Shown here: in pieces, positions 16,910-25,345 of the stretch
Numbering within the stretch: the first letter of the stretch is position 1
How the letters are laid out: each line of letters opens with the position of its first letter
Made by a program: the position numbers and the translations under genes
Notes under the pieces: model-generated
Told to the model about the DNA's origin: nothing
The model's database searches: none
Seen by the model: only the letters and a program-made list of their open reading frames with translations
NCBI RefSeq assembly: GCF_008763945.1
Contig: NZ_VTQH01000001.1
Location: 1,302,110 to 1,366,109, forward strand
Source of the DNA: Microbacterium testaceum StLB037
GTDB lineage: Bacteria; Actinomycetota; Actinomycetes; Actinomycetales; Microbacteriaceae
Length of the DNA stretch: 64,000 bases
Direction: 5' to 3'

Positions 16910-18196
16910 GTGTCCTCTTCATGGTCGCGTCCGGCCGTTTCCCCCGAGACCTCGGGTCTGCTCATCGCGCGCGCCCACGAGGAGCTCATCGCCGGGAACG
17001 ACGACCGGCGCCTCGACGACGTGCGGCCGCTGGTGAAGGATTCGTGGCGGAGGTCGCTGGCATCCCTCGTCGGTCCGGAGGGACTCCCCTCGCTCGATCT
17101 GGCGAGCACCGAGCTGGAGGCGTATCGCCGCGGGCACCCGCTGGCGGGGGTGATGGACATGGTCCGCTCGCTGCTGCTGCCGGGCACGGCGGAGGAATCC
17201 GGTGTCGTGGTCGCGGTCGGAGACGCCGCGGGTCGACTGCTGTGGGTCGAAGGCGACCGTCACATCCGGACCCTGACCGGCGACATGGGCTTCGTGGCGG
17301 GGGCGAATTGGGCGGAGGATGCCGTGGGCACCTCGGCCCCCGGAACGGCTCTCACCCTCGATAGGTCGGTGCAGATCCGCGGCGCGGAGCACTTCAACCG
17401 CCTCGTGCAGCCGTGGTCGTGCACCGCGGCGCCCGTGCACGACCCCGAGACGCGGGGACTCCTCGGCGTGATCGACGTGACGGGTGGGCCCGAGGCCGTG
17501 ACCCCCCAAGCCCAGTTGCTGGTGGATGCCACGGCCCGAGCGATCGAGAACGAGATCCTCGTCGCGCGGCTGCGCGCGCAGCAGGCTCCTCCCCCGCGTC
17601 GATCGGCGCCGGCGCGGACGCTGCTGCGCATCCTCGGTCGGGATCGCGCCCTGCTGGAGGTGGGGGACGCGGCGGTCGAGCTCAGCGCGCGGCATGCCGA
17701 GATCCTGCTGCTGCTCGCCGTGCACCGGGAGGGGCTGTCGGCCGAGGCCCTGAGCGAGGCCGTGTACGGACACTCCGCGGTCGAGACGCTGCGGCCCGAG
17801 ATGGTGCGGCTGCGGCGCGCCCTGGTGCCGGTCGCTCCGCGTCTCGTGCCCTCGTCGCGGCCGTACCGGCTGCCCATGAGCCTCGAGACCGACGCGCAGC
17901 ACGTGCTGTCGCTGCTCGACCGCGGCGCGCACCGGGTGGCGCTGGCGGCGTATGCCGGTCCGGTCCTGCCCGAGTCGGAGGCCCCGGGCGTGGTGGAGGT
18001 GCGCGAGTCGGTGCGTTCGACGCTGCGCGAGGCACTCATCGCCGAGGCGGGGGTCGATGTGCTGCTCGCCTACGCCGAGACCGCCGATGCGCGCGACGAC
18101 GAAGAGGTGCTGCGCCTCTGCCTGGAGCTGGTGCCCGCCCGCTCGCCGAAACGTGCGGGTCTGGTGGCCAAGCTGGAGCGCCTCGAGCGAGAGTGA
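16910..18196 (+). CDS. GAF-domain transcriptional regulator of aldehyde metabolism
   Basis: The product is 428 residues. The first about 240 form a GAF-type sensor region as in AcoR-like activators (SWRRSLASLVGPEGLPSLDL, FVAGANWAEDAVGTSAPGTAL, then HDPETRGLLGVIDVTGG). The C-terminal part has a winged-helix-like domain (VELSARHAEILLLLAVHREG, then MVRLRRALVPVAPRLVPSSRPYRL). There is no sigma-54 ATPase domain. The start GTG 16910 follows GGGAG. The same kind of gene stands near aldehyde dehydrogenase plus DUF779 in other actinobacteria, so it probably controls the downstream genes. The effector is unknown. Confidence 0.75.
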   Translation: MSSSWSRPAVSPETSGLLIARAHEELIAGNDDRRLDDVRPLVKDSWRRSLASLVGPEGLPSLDLASTELEAYRRGHPLAGVMDMVRSLLLPGTAEESGVVVAVGDAAGRLLWVEGDRHIRTLTGDMGFVAGANWAEDAVGTSAPGTALTLDRSVQIRGAEHFNRLVQPWSCTAAPVHDPETRGLLGVIDVTGGPEAVTPQAQLLVDATARAIENEILVARLRAQQAPPPRRSAPARTLLRILGRDRALLEVGDAAVELSARHAEILLLLAVHREGLSAEALSEAVYGHSAVETLRPEMVRLRRALVPVAPRLVPSSRPYRLPMSLETDAQHVLSLLDRGAHRVALAAYAGPVLPESEAPGVVEVRESVRSTLREALIAEAGVDVLLAYAETADARDDEEVLRLCLELVPARSPKRAGLVAKLERLERE

Positions 18197-18263
18197 CACT
18201 CCGCGCTGGCTCTGTCTCACCAGGGGATTTCCCGAGAGCGTCCCCGATGTCGGAGGCCCTCGT

Positions 18264-18269
18264 TACGCT
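18264..18269 (+). promoter_or_regulatory. -10 box for a probably leaderless transcript
   Basis: TACGCT ends six bases before ATG 18276 and no ribosome site is present. Confidence 0.45.
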
Positions 18270-18275
18270 GAACAT

Positions 18276-18800
18276 ATGGACGAAAAAGCGCTCGACATCT
18301 TCTCGGCAGCTCGCGCCCGTCGCGACGTGGGGCGCATTCGCGAAGCGCTCGCCGAGGTGAAGGCGGGCGACGTCGCCCGCGTCATCGTCCGCTCCCCGCG
18401 CTACGGCCTGTACGCGCTCGAGGGCACCGCGCGCATCGGCGTCGGTGGTCAGCCGCTCGTCGGCGACGTCATCCTCGCCACGAGCGCCGAGATCCAGCGC
18501 ATCGACCTGGGTATCGACGCCCCGCAGCCGGCGCTCGACGCCGACGTCGTCGACCCCTCGACGCTCCCCCACGGCACACCCGTGCGCGTCACCTTCCTCA
18601 CGCCCACGCACCAGACGTTCGCTCTCACGGGTCCGATCACCGCGGGCAACGACCGCTTCCTCCTCGTCGGCAGCTGGATCGTCGCCGACGACCGCACGAT
18701 CGCCCCGCGCGTGCAGAGCATCGAGCGCCTCGACGACGTCGACCTGCACGAGGTCAACGTTCCCCCGCTGCGCTCGGTCCTCGCCGACGCCGACGCGTAG
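18276..18800 (+). CDS. Conserved hypothetical protein
   Basis: The product has 174 residues. The first 35 are helical and charged (MDEKALDIFSAARARRD). The remainder looks like beta-rich small domains (ARVIVRSPRYGLYALEGTAR, and VRVTFLTPTHQTFALTGPIT). It has no signal peptide, membrane helix or motif I know. Codon bias supports a real gene. The frame extends upstream through the regulator gene, but ATG 18276 directly behind a -10 box is the sensible start. Function unknown. Confidence 0.7.
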   Translation: MDEKALDIFSAARARRDVGRIREALAEVKAGDVARVIVRSPRYGLYALEGTARIGVGGQPLVGDVILATSAEIQRIDLGIDAPQPALDADVVDPSTLPHGTPVRVTFLTPTHQTFALTGPITAGNDRFLLVGSWIVADDRTIAPRVQSIERLDDVDLHEVNVPPLRSVLADADA

Positions 18801-18912
18801 ACCGCGTTCGCGGGAACGGATGTTGTGGCCTGAGGGTCGCGGCATCCGTCGTTCTGGCCCGGGTTCCGTCCCGCCGTCGTAGCGCCCGTGCCTCGAGCTG
18901 ACACGTTCTCGT

Positions 18913-18971
18913 CGAGATCACACGTTGTTCGCGGCAAAAGCGTGTGATCTCGCGCGGATCGTGTGATCTCG
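18913..18971. promoter_or_regulatory. Inverted and direct repeats of CGTGTGATCTCG (operator candidate)
   Basis: CGAGATCACACG (18913-18924) is the exact reverse complement of CGTGTGATCTCG at 18941-18952. A third exact copy lies at 18960-18971, a 19-bp step from the second. The cluster is about 200 bases upstream of the aldehyde dehydrogenase gene. It could be the binding array of the GAF regulator, or an RNA hairpin ending the upstream gene. Confidence 0.5.
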
Positions 18972-18980
18972 GGGCCGAGC

Positions 18981-19058
18981 CCGCGCCGCCCCCGCGCACC
19001 GCCCCCGCGCGCCGCCCCCGCGCGCCGCCCCCGCGCGCCGCCCCCGCGCGCCCGCACC
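18981..19058. repeat. 13-bp tandem repeat GCGCGCCGCCCCC
   Basis: Six consecutive 13-bp units, the first two with one or two differences, lie between the operator-like repeats and the aldehyde dehydrogenase gene. The rest of the 18801-19172 gap shows no gene. Confidence 0.75.
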
Positions 19059-19172
19059 GCACCCGCGCGCCCGGGCGCCCCGTGCAACCCGATGCAACCT
19101 CCCCCGGCGTACCGTCGGCGCATCGCCGCCCGAAGCCGTCGCGGCGACTCATGACCGTCGAAGGAGACACGC

Positions 19173-20723
19173 ATGACCATCGTCGAAGAAGGCGTCTCGA
19201 GCGTCTACGCCGCACCCGGAACCCGTGGGGCCGTCGCCGAATACCGCTCGCGGTACGGGCACTACATCGGCGGCGAGTGGGTCGAGCCGCACAGCGGAGA
19301 GTACTTCGAGAACATCACCCCCGTCACCGGCAAGCCGTTCTGCGAGGTCGCCCGCGGCGACGCGCACGACATCGACCGAGCGGTGGATGCCGCGTGGAAG
19401 GCGTTCGCGAGCTGGAAGAAGACCACACCGGCCGAGCGCAGCGTCATCCTGAACAAGATCGCCGACCGCATCGAGGAGAACCTCGAGAAGATCGCCGTCG
19501 CGGAGACGTGGGAGAACGGCAAGCCGGTGCGCGAGACCCTCGCGGCCGACATCCCGCTGACCGTCGACCACTTCCGCTACTTCGCGGGCGTGCTGCGGGC
19601 GCAGGAGGGTTCGCTCAGCCAGCTGGACGAGAACACCGTGGCGTACCACTTCAACGAGCCGCTGGGCGTGGTGGGTCAGATCATCCCGTGGAACTTCCCC
19701 ATCCTCATGGCCGCGTGGAAGCTCGCCCCGGCCCTCGCCGCGGGCAATTGCGTCGTGATCAAGCCGGCCGAGCAGACTCCGGCATCCCTCCTCTTCCTCT
19801 TCGACATCATCGGCGACCTGCTCCCCGCGGGTGTCGTGAACATCGTCAACGGCTTCGGAATTGAGGCGGGTGCGCCGCTCGCGCAGCACAAGCGGATCCG
19901 CAAGATCGCCTTTACGGGCGAGACCACGACCGGGCGCCTGATCATGCAGTACGCGTCGCAGAACCTCATCCCCGTCACGCTCGAGCTCGGTGGCAAGAGC
20001 CCCAACGTGTTCTTCGAAGACGTCGCCCTTCACAACAACGACGCGTACTACGACAAGGCGCTTGAGGGCTTCACGATGTTCGCGCTCAACCAGGGCGAGG
20101 TGTGCACGTGTCCCTCGCGGTCGCTGATCCAGCGGTCGATCTACGACCAGTTCCTCGGTGACGGCCTCGAGCGCGTGAAGAAGGTGCGTCAGGGCAACCC
20201 GCTCGATCCCGAGACGATGATCGGCGCGCAGGCCTCGAACGACCAGCTCGAGAAGATCCTGTCGTACATCGACATCGGCACGCAGGGCGGGGCGAAGCTG
20301 CTCACGGGCGGTGAGCGCGTCGACCTCGGCGGCGATCTGTCGGGCGGGTACTACGTCGCTCCGACCGTGTTCGAGGGCACGAACGACATGCGCATCTTCC
20401 AGGAGGAGATCTTCGGCCCCGTGCTGTCGGTGACGTCGTTCGACGACTTCGACGACGCGATCTCGATCGCCAACGACACGCTCTACGGCCTGGGTGCCGG
20501 CGTGTGGAGCCGCAGCGGCGACACCGCCTACCGTGCCGGTCGCGCGATCGAGGCGGGCCGCGTCTGGACGAACACGTACCACCAGTACCCCGCGCACGCG
20601 GCGTTCGGCGGATACAAGCAGTCGGGGATCGGCCGCGAGAACCACCTCAAGATGCTCGACCACTACCAGCAGACGAAGAACCTGCTCGTGTCGTACGCCG
20701 ACGGAGCGTTGGGCTTCTTCTGA
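19173..20723 (+). CDS. NAD(P)-dependent aldehyde dehydrogenase
   Basis: This 516-residue aldehyde dehydrogenase is of the acetaldehyde/ExaC-AldB type and oxidises short aldehydes to acids. Key residues are the general base E271 in LELGGKSP and the catalytic cysteine in [10 protein letters not shown] (C311). [20 protein letters not shown] (170-189) forms part of the cofactor and substrate region. The ribosome site AAGGAG precedes ATG 19173. A hairpin and then a DUF779 gene follow, a common pairing in actinobacteria. The GAF regulator upstream is the likely controller. Confidence 0.93.
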   Translation: MTIVEEGVSSVYAAPGTRGAVAEYRSRYGHYIGGEWVEPHSGEYFENITPVTGKPFCEVARGDAHDIDRAVDAAWKAFASWKKTTPAERSVILNKIADRIEENLEKIAVAETWENGKPVRETLAADIPLTVDHFRYFAGVLRAQEGSLSQLDENTVAYHFNEPLGVVGQIIPWNFPILMAAWKLAPALAAGNCVVIKPAEQTPASLLFLFDIIGDLLPAGVVNIVNGFGIEAGAPLAQHKRIRKIAFTGETTTGRLIMQYASQNLIPVTLELGGKSPNVFFEDVALHNNDAYYDKALEGFTMFALNQGEVCTCPSRSLIQRSIYDQFLGDGLERVKKVRQGNPLDPETMIGAQASNDQLEKILSYIDIGTQGGAKLLTGGERVDLGGDLSGGYYVAPTVFEGTNDMRIFQEEIFGPVLSVTSFDDFDDAISIANDTLYGLGAGVWSRSGDTAYRAGRAIEAGRVWTNTYHQYPAHAAFGGYKQSGIGRENHLKMLDHYQQTKNLLVSYADGALGFF

Positions 20724-20729
20724 GTCGCA

Positions 20730-20756
20730 GCGGCGCCGGGGTTTTCCCGGCGCCGC
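20730..20756 (+). terminator. Hairpin after the aldehyde dehydrogenase gene
   Basis: A perfect 11-bp stem (GCGGCGCCGGG / CCCGGCGCCGC) with a five-base loop begins six bases past the stop. It is followed by GTTCCCCC rather than a long T-run. It may end or attenuate transcription into DUF779. Confidence 0.6.
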
Positions 20757-20765
20757 GTTCCCCCA

Positions 20766-20839
20766 ATGTCCCACTTTTGGTCGCTCGAGGACCCTGCAGA
20801 CAGCCGGAAGTGGGACATCCTCTGAAAGGAATGGGACAT
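20766..20839. promoter_or_regulatory. ATGTCCCACTT inverted repeat before the DUF779 gene
   Basis: ATGTCCCACTT (20766-20776) and AAGTGGGACAT (20808-20818) form a perfect 11-bp inverted repeat 31 bases apart. A third partial copy TGGGACAT (20832-20839) overlaps the DUF779 start codon. The arrangement suggests an operator or a leader hairpin. Confidence 0.4.
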
Positions 20840-21230
20840 GGCCGAGCTTTCTCGCGTCGATGTGACAGATGCCGCGGCCGCGCTGCTGCGCGAGCTCACG
20901 GTGAAGCACGGGCCGCTGATGTTCCATCAGTCCGGTGGCTGCTGCGATGGCAGCTCCCCCATGTGTTACCCCGTGGGCATGTTCCTCACTGGGCCCAGCG
21001 ACGTGCACCTCGGCGACATCGACGCGGGTCTCGACGACCCCATCGAGGTCTACATGTCGGAGTCGCAGTTCGAATACTGGAAGTTCACCCACCTGACGAT
21101 CGACGTCGTCCCGGGCCGCGGCGCCGGCTTCTCGGTCGAGGGCCCGACGGGCATGCGCTTCCTCATCCGCTCCCGGATGCTGACGGAGGAGGAGGCGGAG
21201 GCGTTCGGGGTGGGTGCTCCGTCCGCGTAA
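20838..21230 (+). CDS. DUF779 family protein
   Basis: The 130-residue protein has the DUF779 hallmark HQSGGCCDGSSPMCYP (residues 35-50), with three cysteines that could bind a metal, and the conserved ESQFEYWKFTHLTIDVVPGRG. Genes of this family regularly accompany aldehyde dehydrogenases, but their biochemical role is not established. ATG 20838 has the purine-rich GAAAGGAA upstream. Its last codons overlap a convergent small gene by 68 bases. Confidence 0.9.
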   Translation: MAELSRVDVTDAAAALLRELTVKHGPLMFHQSGGCCDGSSPMCYPVGMFLTGPSDVHLGDIDAGLDDPIEVYMSESQFEYWKFTHLTIDVVPGRGAGFSVEGPTGMRFLIRSRMLTEEEAEAFGVGAPSA

Positions 21231-21462
21231 GGCTGGCTCGCCATCGTCTGTCCCGCACATAGGAGGTCAGTGCGAAGCACACGACGAGCAGCGGAATCGC
21301 CGGCGCGGCATCGTAGGCCAGCCCTGCGACGAGGAATCCGGTGAGACCGACGGATCCCGCGCCAACCCAGTAGGTGAGGGGACGCATCGGGTCGACGAGC
21401 ACACCCCATCCGATGCCGATCAGGCAGAGATAGACGCCGATGACGATCGTGGAAACCTGCAC
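21163..21462 (-). CDS. Small membrane protein, convergent with DUF779
   Basis: This probable 99-residue protein has three hydrophobic stretches (STIVIGVYLCLIGIGWGVLV, TYWVGAGSVGLTGFLVAGLA and PAIPLLVVCFALTSYV). A basic patch and a Pro/Ser-rich tail follow. GTG 21462 is chosen because AGGAGA lies eight bases upstream. Longer starts add only unlikely sequence. The tail lies antisense to the end of the DUF779 gene. I do not recognise the family, and the overlap makes the last third less certain. Confidence 0.5.
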   Translation of the reverse strand: MQVSTIVIGVYLCLIGIGWGVLVDPMRPLTYWVGAGSVGLTGFLVAGLAYDAAPAIPLLVVCFALTSYVRDRRWRASLTRTEHPPRTPPPPPPSASGSG

Positions 21463-21682
21463 GTGGACTCTCCTGATCATGACGTGACGCGTGACATCAG
21501 GGTGGCAGTGCTCGTTCCTAGGAGAGCCGCACTTCACCCGTCCGAAGGATGCAAATCAGCCGGCGGGTCTCACGTGTGCGGTGCTTCACCGCGAGATGAC
21601 GCGATGTGCCTGTCGGCGTGCAGGCATCGGACGACCGTCGAAGCCGGCGCAAAACGGCCGGGTGAAGTTCCCTAGCGGAAGC

Positions 21683-22402
21683 ATGCATACATGTGCAGAA
21701 TGTGCACTGCTCGTGCCTGCTGTCTATCAACTAGGAGAAGCGGTTACTGCCCCGCCTGCCGCCAGCCCTCTGACCATCGCGATTCCCACCGATGCCTCGG
21801 ACGGTGTTTCGCTGGCCGCGGGCGACTTCGAGATGACCATTGGCCTGCCGAACGCAAGCGAGGCCACCTCCGCAACGCGAGCTGCGAACGGTGCGGTCGC
21901 TTATCCGTCCGACGGTGACAGTGCGAACGCCGTCGTTCCGGTCCGAGGTGGAGTGCAGTTGCTTTCCGTGATCGAGAACCGCGACGCCGATGACAGCTAC
22001 TCCTATCCCGTCACCGTTCCGGCGGGGAACGTTCTCGCGACTACACCAGACGGAGGCGCACAGATCGTCGACGAAGAGGGCGTTGTGAAGGTGAGTTTTG
22101 AGCCCGCTTGGGCGAAGGACGCAACAGGCAAGAGCATCCCTACTCGTTACACCGTCAGCGGCAATGTCCTCACGCAGATCGTCGACCATCGCGAGACATC
22201 TGACGTCACCTATCCCGTCGTTGCTGATCCACTGCCTGTGATCCTCATCGTTGTCACCGCGGCTGCTGCGATCATCGTGGCTGCTGCGGCGCTCGGCATA
22301 GCCACCTGGATTGTCATCAACTGGTGGAACTATTGCCGGGCCCGGGGCAAGTACCCGCAGTTGTCGACGCGCGGCGGCTTCACGGCGAGATGCGTGAGTT
22401 GA
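21683..22402 (+). CDS. Secreted-type beta-rich protein with C-terminal membrane helix, 5' end doubtful
   Basis: The reading frame gives about 239 residues. Two motif-like stretches, SYSYPVTVPAGNVL and DVTYPVVADPLPVILIVVT, resemble the conserved core and VADP boundary of actinobacterial exported proteins of unknown function. One hydrophobic helix follows near the end. The N-terminus (MHTCAECALLVPAVYQLGEA) is a poor signal peptide and upstream codons do not look coding, so the gene may have lost its natural 5' end. Codon bias is weaker than in neighbours. It forms a pair with the small gene 8 bases downstream. Confidence 0.45.
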   Translation: MHTCAECALLVPAVYQLGEAVTAPPAASPLTIAIPTDASDGVSLAAGDFEMTIGLPNASEATSATRAANGAVAYPSDGDSANAVVPVRGGVQLLSVIENRDADDSYSYPVTVPAGNVLATTPDGGAQIVDEEGVVKVSFEPAWAKDATGKSIPTRYTVSGNVLTQIVDHRETSDVTYPVVADPLPVILIVVTAAAAIIVAAAALGIATWIVINWWNYCRARGKYPQLSTRGGFTARCVS

Positions 22403-22409
22403 ACGGCCG

Positions 22410-22685
22410 ATGAGCGGCGATCGCGTTTTCGTGGCTGTGTGCTCCCTGACCGTGTCGATCGGCCTCACCGCAATCGGAGCATTCGGTCTGGCCGCGTGGG
22501 CGTTCGGTTCGGCAACCACGATACGGCTGCCGTTGGTCGCGACATTTCATGGCTTCGAGGAGAAGGATGGAACGCACGCCGTCACAATTGACGCGTCGTG
22601 GATGGGCGTGACCGTCGTCATCCTCGTCCTCGCGGCGCCGCTCCTCGCGGCGGTAGTCACTCGTTGCGGTCGGCCCGCGGATTAG
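22410..22685 (+). CDS. Small two-helix membrane protein
   Basis: The product has 91 residues with two hydrophobic segments (SLTVSIGLTAIGAFGLAAWA and VTVVILVLAAPLLAAVV). A short polar extracytoplasmic loop (FHGFEEKDGTHAVTIDASW) joins them. It starts 8 bases after the preceding gene and probably belongs with it. No family recognised. Confidence 0.5.
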   Translation: MSGDRVFVAVCSLTVSIGLTAIGAFGLAAWAFGSATTIRLPLVATFHGFEEKDGTHAVTIDASWMGVTVVILVLAAPLLAAVVTRCGRPAD

Positions 22686-22719
22686 GTGAGCGCGCGGCGT
22701 ATTGAAGGTGGGGCTGACA

Positions 22720-22748
22720 GTGGGTCCTCGGGCCGTCCGGGGACCCAC
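22720..22748. terminator. Stem-loop between convergent genes
   Basis: GTGGGTCC and GGACCCAC form an 8-bp perfect stem, with a further three pairs inside. It lies between the small membrane gene (plus) and the response regulator (minus). There is no T-tract. Confidence 0.35.
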
Positions 22749-22813
22749 GCTCCGCGCGTTGTGCATGCGCGGAGGGAGCGGAAGGAGCTGCACTCGCCCT
22801 GGGCTCGGTTCCG

Positions 22814-23419
22814 CTAAAGCCACCCGCGCTCCACAGCCACCCGCACGGCGTCCGCACGATTGCGCCCGCCGGTCTTGCCGATCGCGCTCGACAAATGGTT
22901 CTTCACCGTGCCCTCCGAGAGGTGCACGGTTCGCGCGATGTCGGCGATCGAGCCGCCGTCGCGGGCCGCGGCGAGCACGTCGGTCTCCCGCTCGGTCAGC
23001 GGGGAGTCCCCCTGCGCCAGCGACTCGGCGGCGAGAGCGGGGTCGACCACGCGGAACCCGGCAGAGACCCGCCGCACCGCGTCGGCGAGCTCGGCCGCGG
23101 GGGTGTCCTTCACGACGAAGCCCGAGGCGCCGGCCTGCATGGCCCGCGCCAGGTAGCCGGGGCGTCCGAAGGTCGTGACGATGAGGGCACGGCATCCGGG
23201 AACTTCCGCGCGCAATCGAGCGGCGGCGGCGATCCCGTCGATGCCCGGCATCTCGATATCGAGCAGGGCGACGGTGGCCTCCGACGTGCGGGCCGCGTCG
23301 ACCACCTCGTCGCCGCGCCCGACCTGGGCGACCACCTCGATGTCGGGCTCGAGCCCGAGCAGCGCCGCGAGGGCGCCGCGCACGAGGGCCTGATCGTCGG
23401 CGATGAGCAGTCGGATCAC
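22814..23419 (-). CDS. NarL-type response regulator
   Basis: The 201-residue protein has an N-terminal receiver domain: acidic pocket in LLIADDQALVRG, phosphoacceptor D in LLDIEMPGIDG, and K in FVVKDTP. The C-terminal LuxR-type helix-turn-helix is LTERETDVLAAARDGGSIAD with VHLSEGTVKNHLSS. GTG 23419 overlaps the histidine-kinase stop by four bases. It is therefore coupled to that kinase and probably controls the adjacent ABC exporter genes. Confidence 0.93.
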   Translation of the reverse strand: MIRLLIADDQALVRGALAALLGLEPDIEVVAQVGRGDEVVDAARTSEATVALLDIEMPGIDGIAAAARLRAEVPGCRALIVTTFGRPGYLARAMQAGASGFVVKDTPAAELADAVRRVSAGFRVVDPALAAESLAQGDSPLTERETDVLAAARDGGSIADIARTVHLSEGTVKNHLSSAIGKTGGRNRADAVRVAVERGWL

Positions 23420-24537
23420 CACGCCACCTTCACCTTGAATCCACCCAGGTCGCTGCGACCGATGGTCAACCGCGCTCCCGAGGTCTCGACGCGTTCTCGG
23501 AGTCCCGTGAGTCCCGAGCCGGTGGATGCCGTGGCCGCCGGGCCGCATCCGTCGTCGGCGACCTCGATCGAGCGGTTGTCGAGTCGCACGCGGCAGGCGC
23601 TCGCGCCCGAGTGACGAATCACGTTCGTCACCGCTTCGCGCACCACCCACCCGGCAAGCTCGCGGCGGTCAGCGGGCACCTGGTCGGTGGAGCCGGGCAG
23701 GTCGGCGGAGACGCCCGCGCTCTCCAGTGCGGCACGGGCCGCGGCCAGCTCGCCGCTGATGCTCACGCCGCGGTAGCCGTGCACGGTCGCGCGTACGTCG
23801 GCCAAGGCTCCGCGGGAGAGGCCCTCGATCTGGGCGATCTCGTCGCGGGCCGCCGGGGAGCCGGCATCCATCAGCCTTCCGGCGAGTTCTGCCTTGACGG
23901 CAATTACCGTCAGCGAGTGGCCGAGGATGTCGTGGACGTCGCGCGCGACGCGTCCTCGCTCCTTCTCGGCGGCGAGTTCGGCGATCTGAGCCTGCGCGTC
24001 GCGCAGGCGCTCGAGGGTCGAGATGTTGTGCATGAAGCTGAACATCATGATCGAAATCGAGAGGATGATCGCCGAGTTGAGCACGCTCGTGAAGGTGTCG
24101 GCATCCGTCCACTCCCCCACGGCGAACGAGAGGCCGCTCAGCACGCCGACGGTCGTCCACACGGTCCGGCGGCCCATGCGCGAGACGGCGACGGCGACAC
24201 CCACGAACGTCCACAGCCAGCGCACGTCGGCGCCGAGCCACGGCCAGAGCGACAGACTCAGCGCGAAGAGCGCGACGGGCAGAAGCAGCCGGCGGCTGTA
24301 TGACGGCGTGCGGCGCGAGAGGGGCGCGGTCGCCATGAACAGGGCCGCGAACACCACGATGATCGCGGTTCCCAGCACCCGCGGGGCCAGACCCGGCTCT
24401 TCCCAGAGCGTGAGCAGCGTCGGAAAGGTCCAGATCAGCGAGATCGACGAACCGATGAGCCATCCGCGCTGAAACGGACGACGGCCCGGAACGATCGCTC
24501 GCTCCGGGCCGGTCGTCGTCGTGCTCACGTCGTTCAC
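23416..24537 (-). CDS. DesK-type sensor histidine kinase
   Basis: The product has 373 residues. About six hydrophobic N-terminal segments form the sensor. The HisKA_3 dimerisation motif VARDVHDILGHSLTVI carries the phosphoacceptor histidine. The ATPase domain has VREAVTNVIRHSGA (N box), VADDGCG and GSGLTGLRERV. This organisation is that of DesK/LiaS-like kinases, which often sense membrane or antibiotic stress. It starts at GTG 24537 just after the ABC permease gene. Confidence 0.92.
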   Translation of the reverse strand: MNDVSTTTTGPERAIVPGRRPFQRGWLIGSSISLIWTFPTLLTLWEEPGLAPRVLGTAIIVVFAALFMATAPLSRRTPSYSRRLLLPVALFALSLSLWPWLGADVRWLWTFVGVAVAVSRMGRRTVWTTVGVLSGLSFAVGEWTDADTFTSVLNSAIILSISIMMFSFMHNISTLERLRDAQAQIAELAAEKERGRVARDVHDILGHSLTVIAVKAELAGRLMDAGSPAARDEIAQIEGLSRGALADVRATVHGYRGVSISGELAAARAALESAGVSADLPGSTDQVPADRRELAGWVVREAVTNVIRHSGASACRVRLDNRSIEVADDGCGPAATASTGSGLTGLRERVETSGARLTIGRSDLGGFKVKVAW

Positions 24538-24547
24538 CCTAGGCGTG

Positions 24548-25345
24548 TCAGCCGCGACGCGTGTCGCGACGGAAGAAGTACACGGTTCCGGCGACGAAGA
24601 CCGCGAGCCAGACCACCGCGTTGATCAGGGCGCCGAGGTCGAAGCCGTCGCCCGTGAGGGGCGAGCGGGCGAGCTCCCCGATGCCGTACACCGGCGTCAG
24701 CTTGCCGATGGCCTGCAGGAAGTCGGGCATCGACGACAGGGGGAAGAACAGCCCGCCGAGGAACGACAGCAGCACCACCGCGAGGCTCGTGATCTGCGCC
24801 GCGTTCTCGCCCGGCACCATGTACCCGACCATCAGGCCGAGGGTGGTGAAGACGGCGCCCGCGAGCACCCAGGCGGCGAGCCCCGTGACGATCCACTGCA
24901 CCGGGGCGAGCTGTACGCCCGCACCGGCGGCCACCGCGTAGGTCGCGATCACCGCGATCAGGCCGAACATCATGCCCGCGAGCATCTTGACGACGACGTT
25001 CGAGACGGGGTTGAGAGGGGTGAGCCGCAGCTGCCGCGACCAACCCTGCGCGCGCTCGACCGCGACCGACGCCCCGGTCTGAGTCGCCGACATCATGGTT
25101 CCGTACATCGCCATCGAGACCATGATGTACGCGGCCACCGACACTCCCCCGGCCGCCAGCGGGGTATCGGTCAGCGGCACGTCGAGGGTCTGGAATCCGA
25201 CGATGAAGAACATCAGCACGGGGAATGCGACGGTGAAGAGAATGCTGCGCGGATTGCGTAGCTTGCGCACCAGTTCGATGCGCAGATAGGTCAGCGTGAA
25301 GCCGCCCATCGCGGGAAGCGGGCGGTCGAGGGCGATGGCGGTCAT
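24548..25345 (-). CDS. ABC-2 type transporter permease
   Basis: The 265-residue protein has six hydrophobic segments and the ABC-2 layout of DrrB-like exporters. The conserved loop before the C-terminal helix (FFPLSSMPDFLQAIGKLTPVY) is present. It overlaps the upstream ATPase gene by four bases (25342-25345). With the ATPase it probably forms an exporter for a drug, lipid or peptide under the control of the downstream two-component system. Confidence 0.9.
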   Translation of the reverse strand: MTAIALDRPLPAMGGFTLTYLRIELVRKLRNPRSILFTVAFPVLMFFIVGFQTLDVPLTDTPLAAGGVSVAAYIMVSMAMYGTMMSATQTGASVAVERAQGWSRQLRLTPLNPVSNVVVKMLAGMMFGLIAVIATYAVAAGAGVQLAPVQWIVTGLAAWVLAGAVFTTLGLMVGYMVPGENAAQITSLAVVLLSFLGGLFFPLSSMPDFLQAIGKLTPVYGIGELARSPLTGDGFDLGALINAVVWLAVFVAGTVYFFRRDTRRG

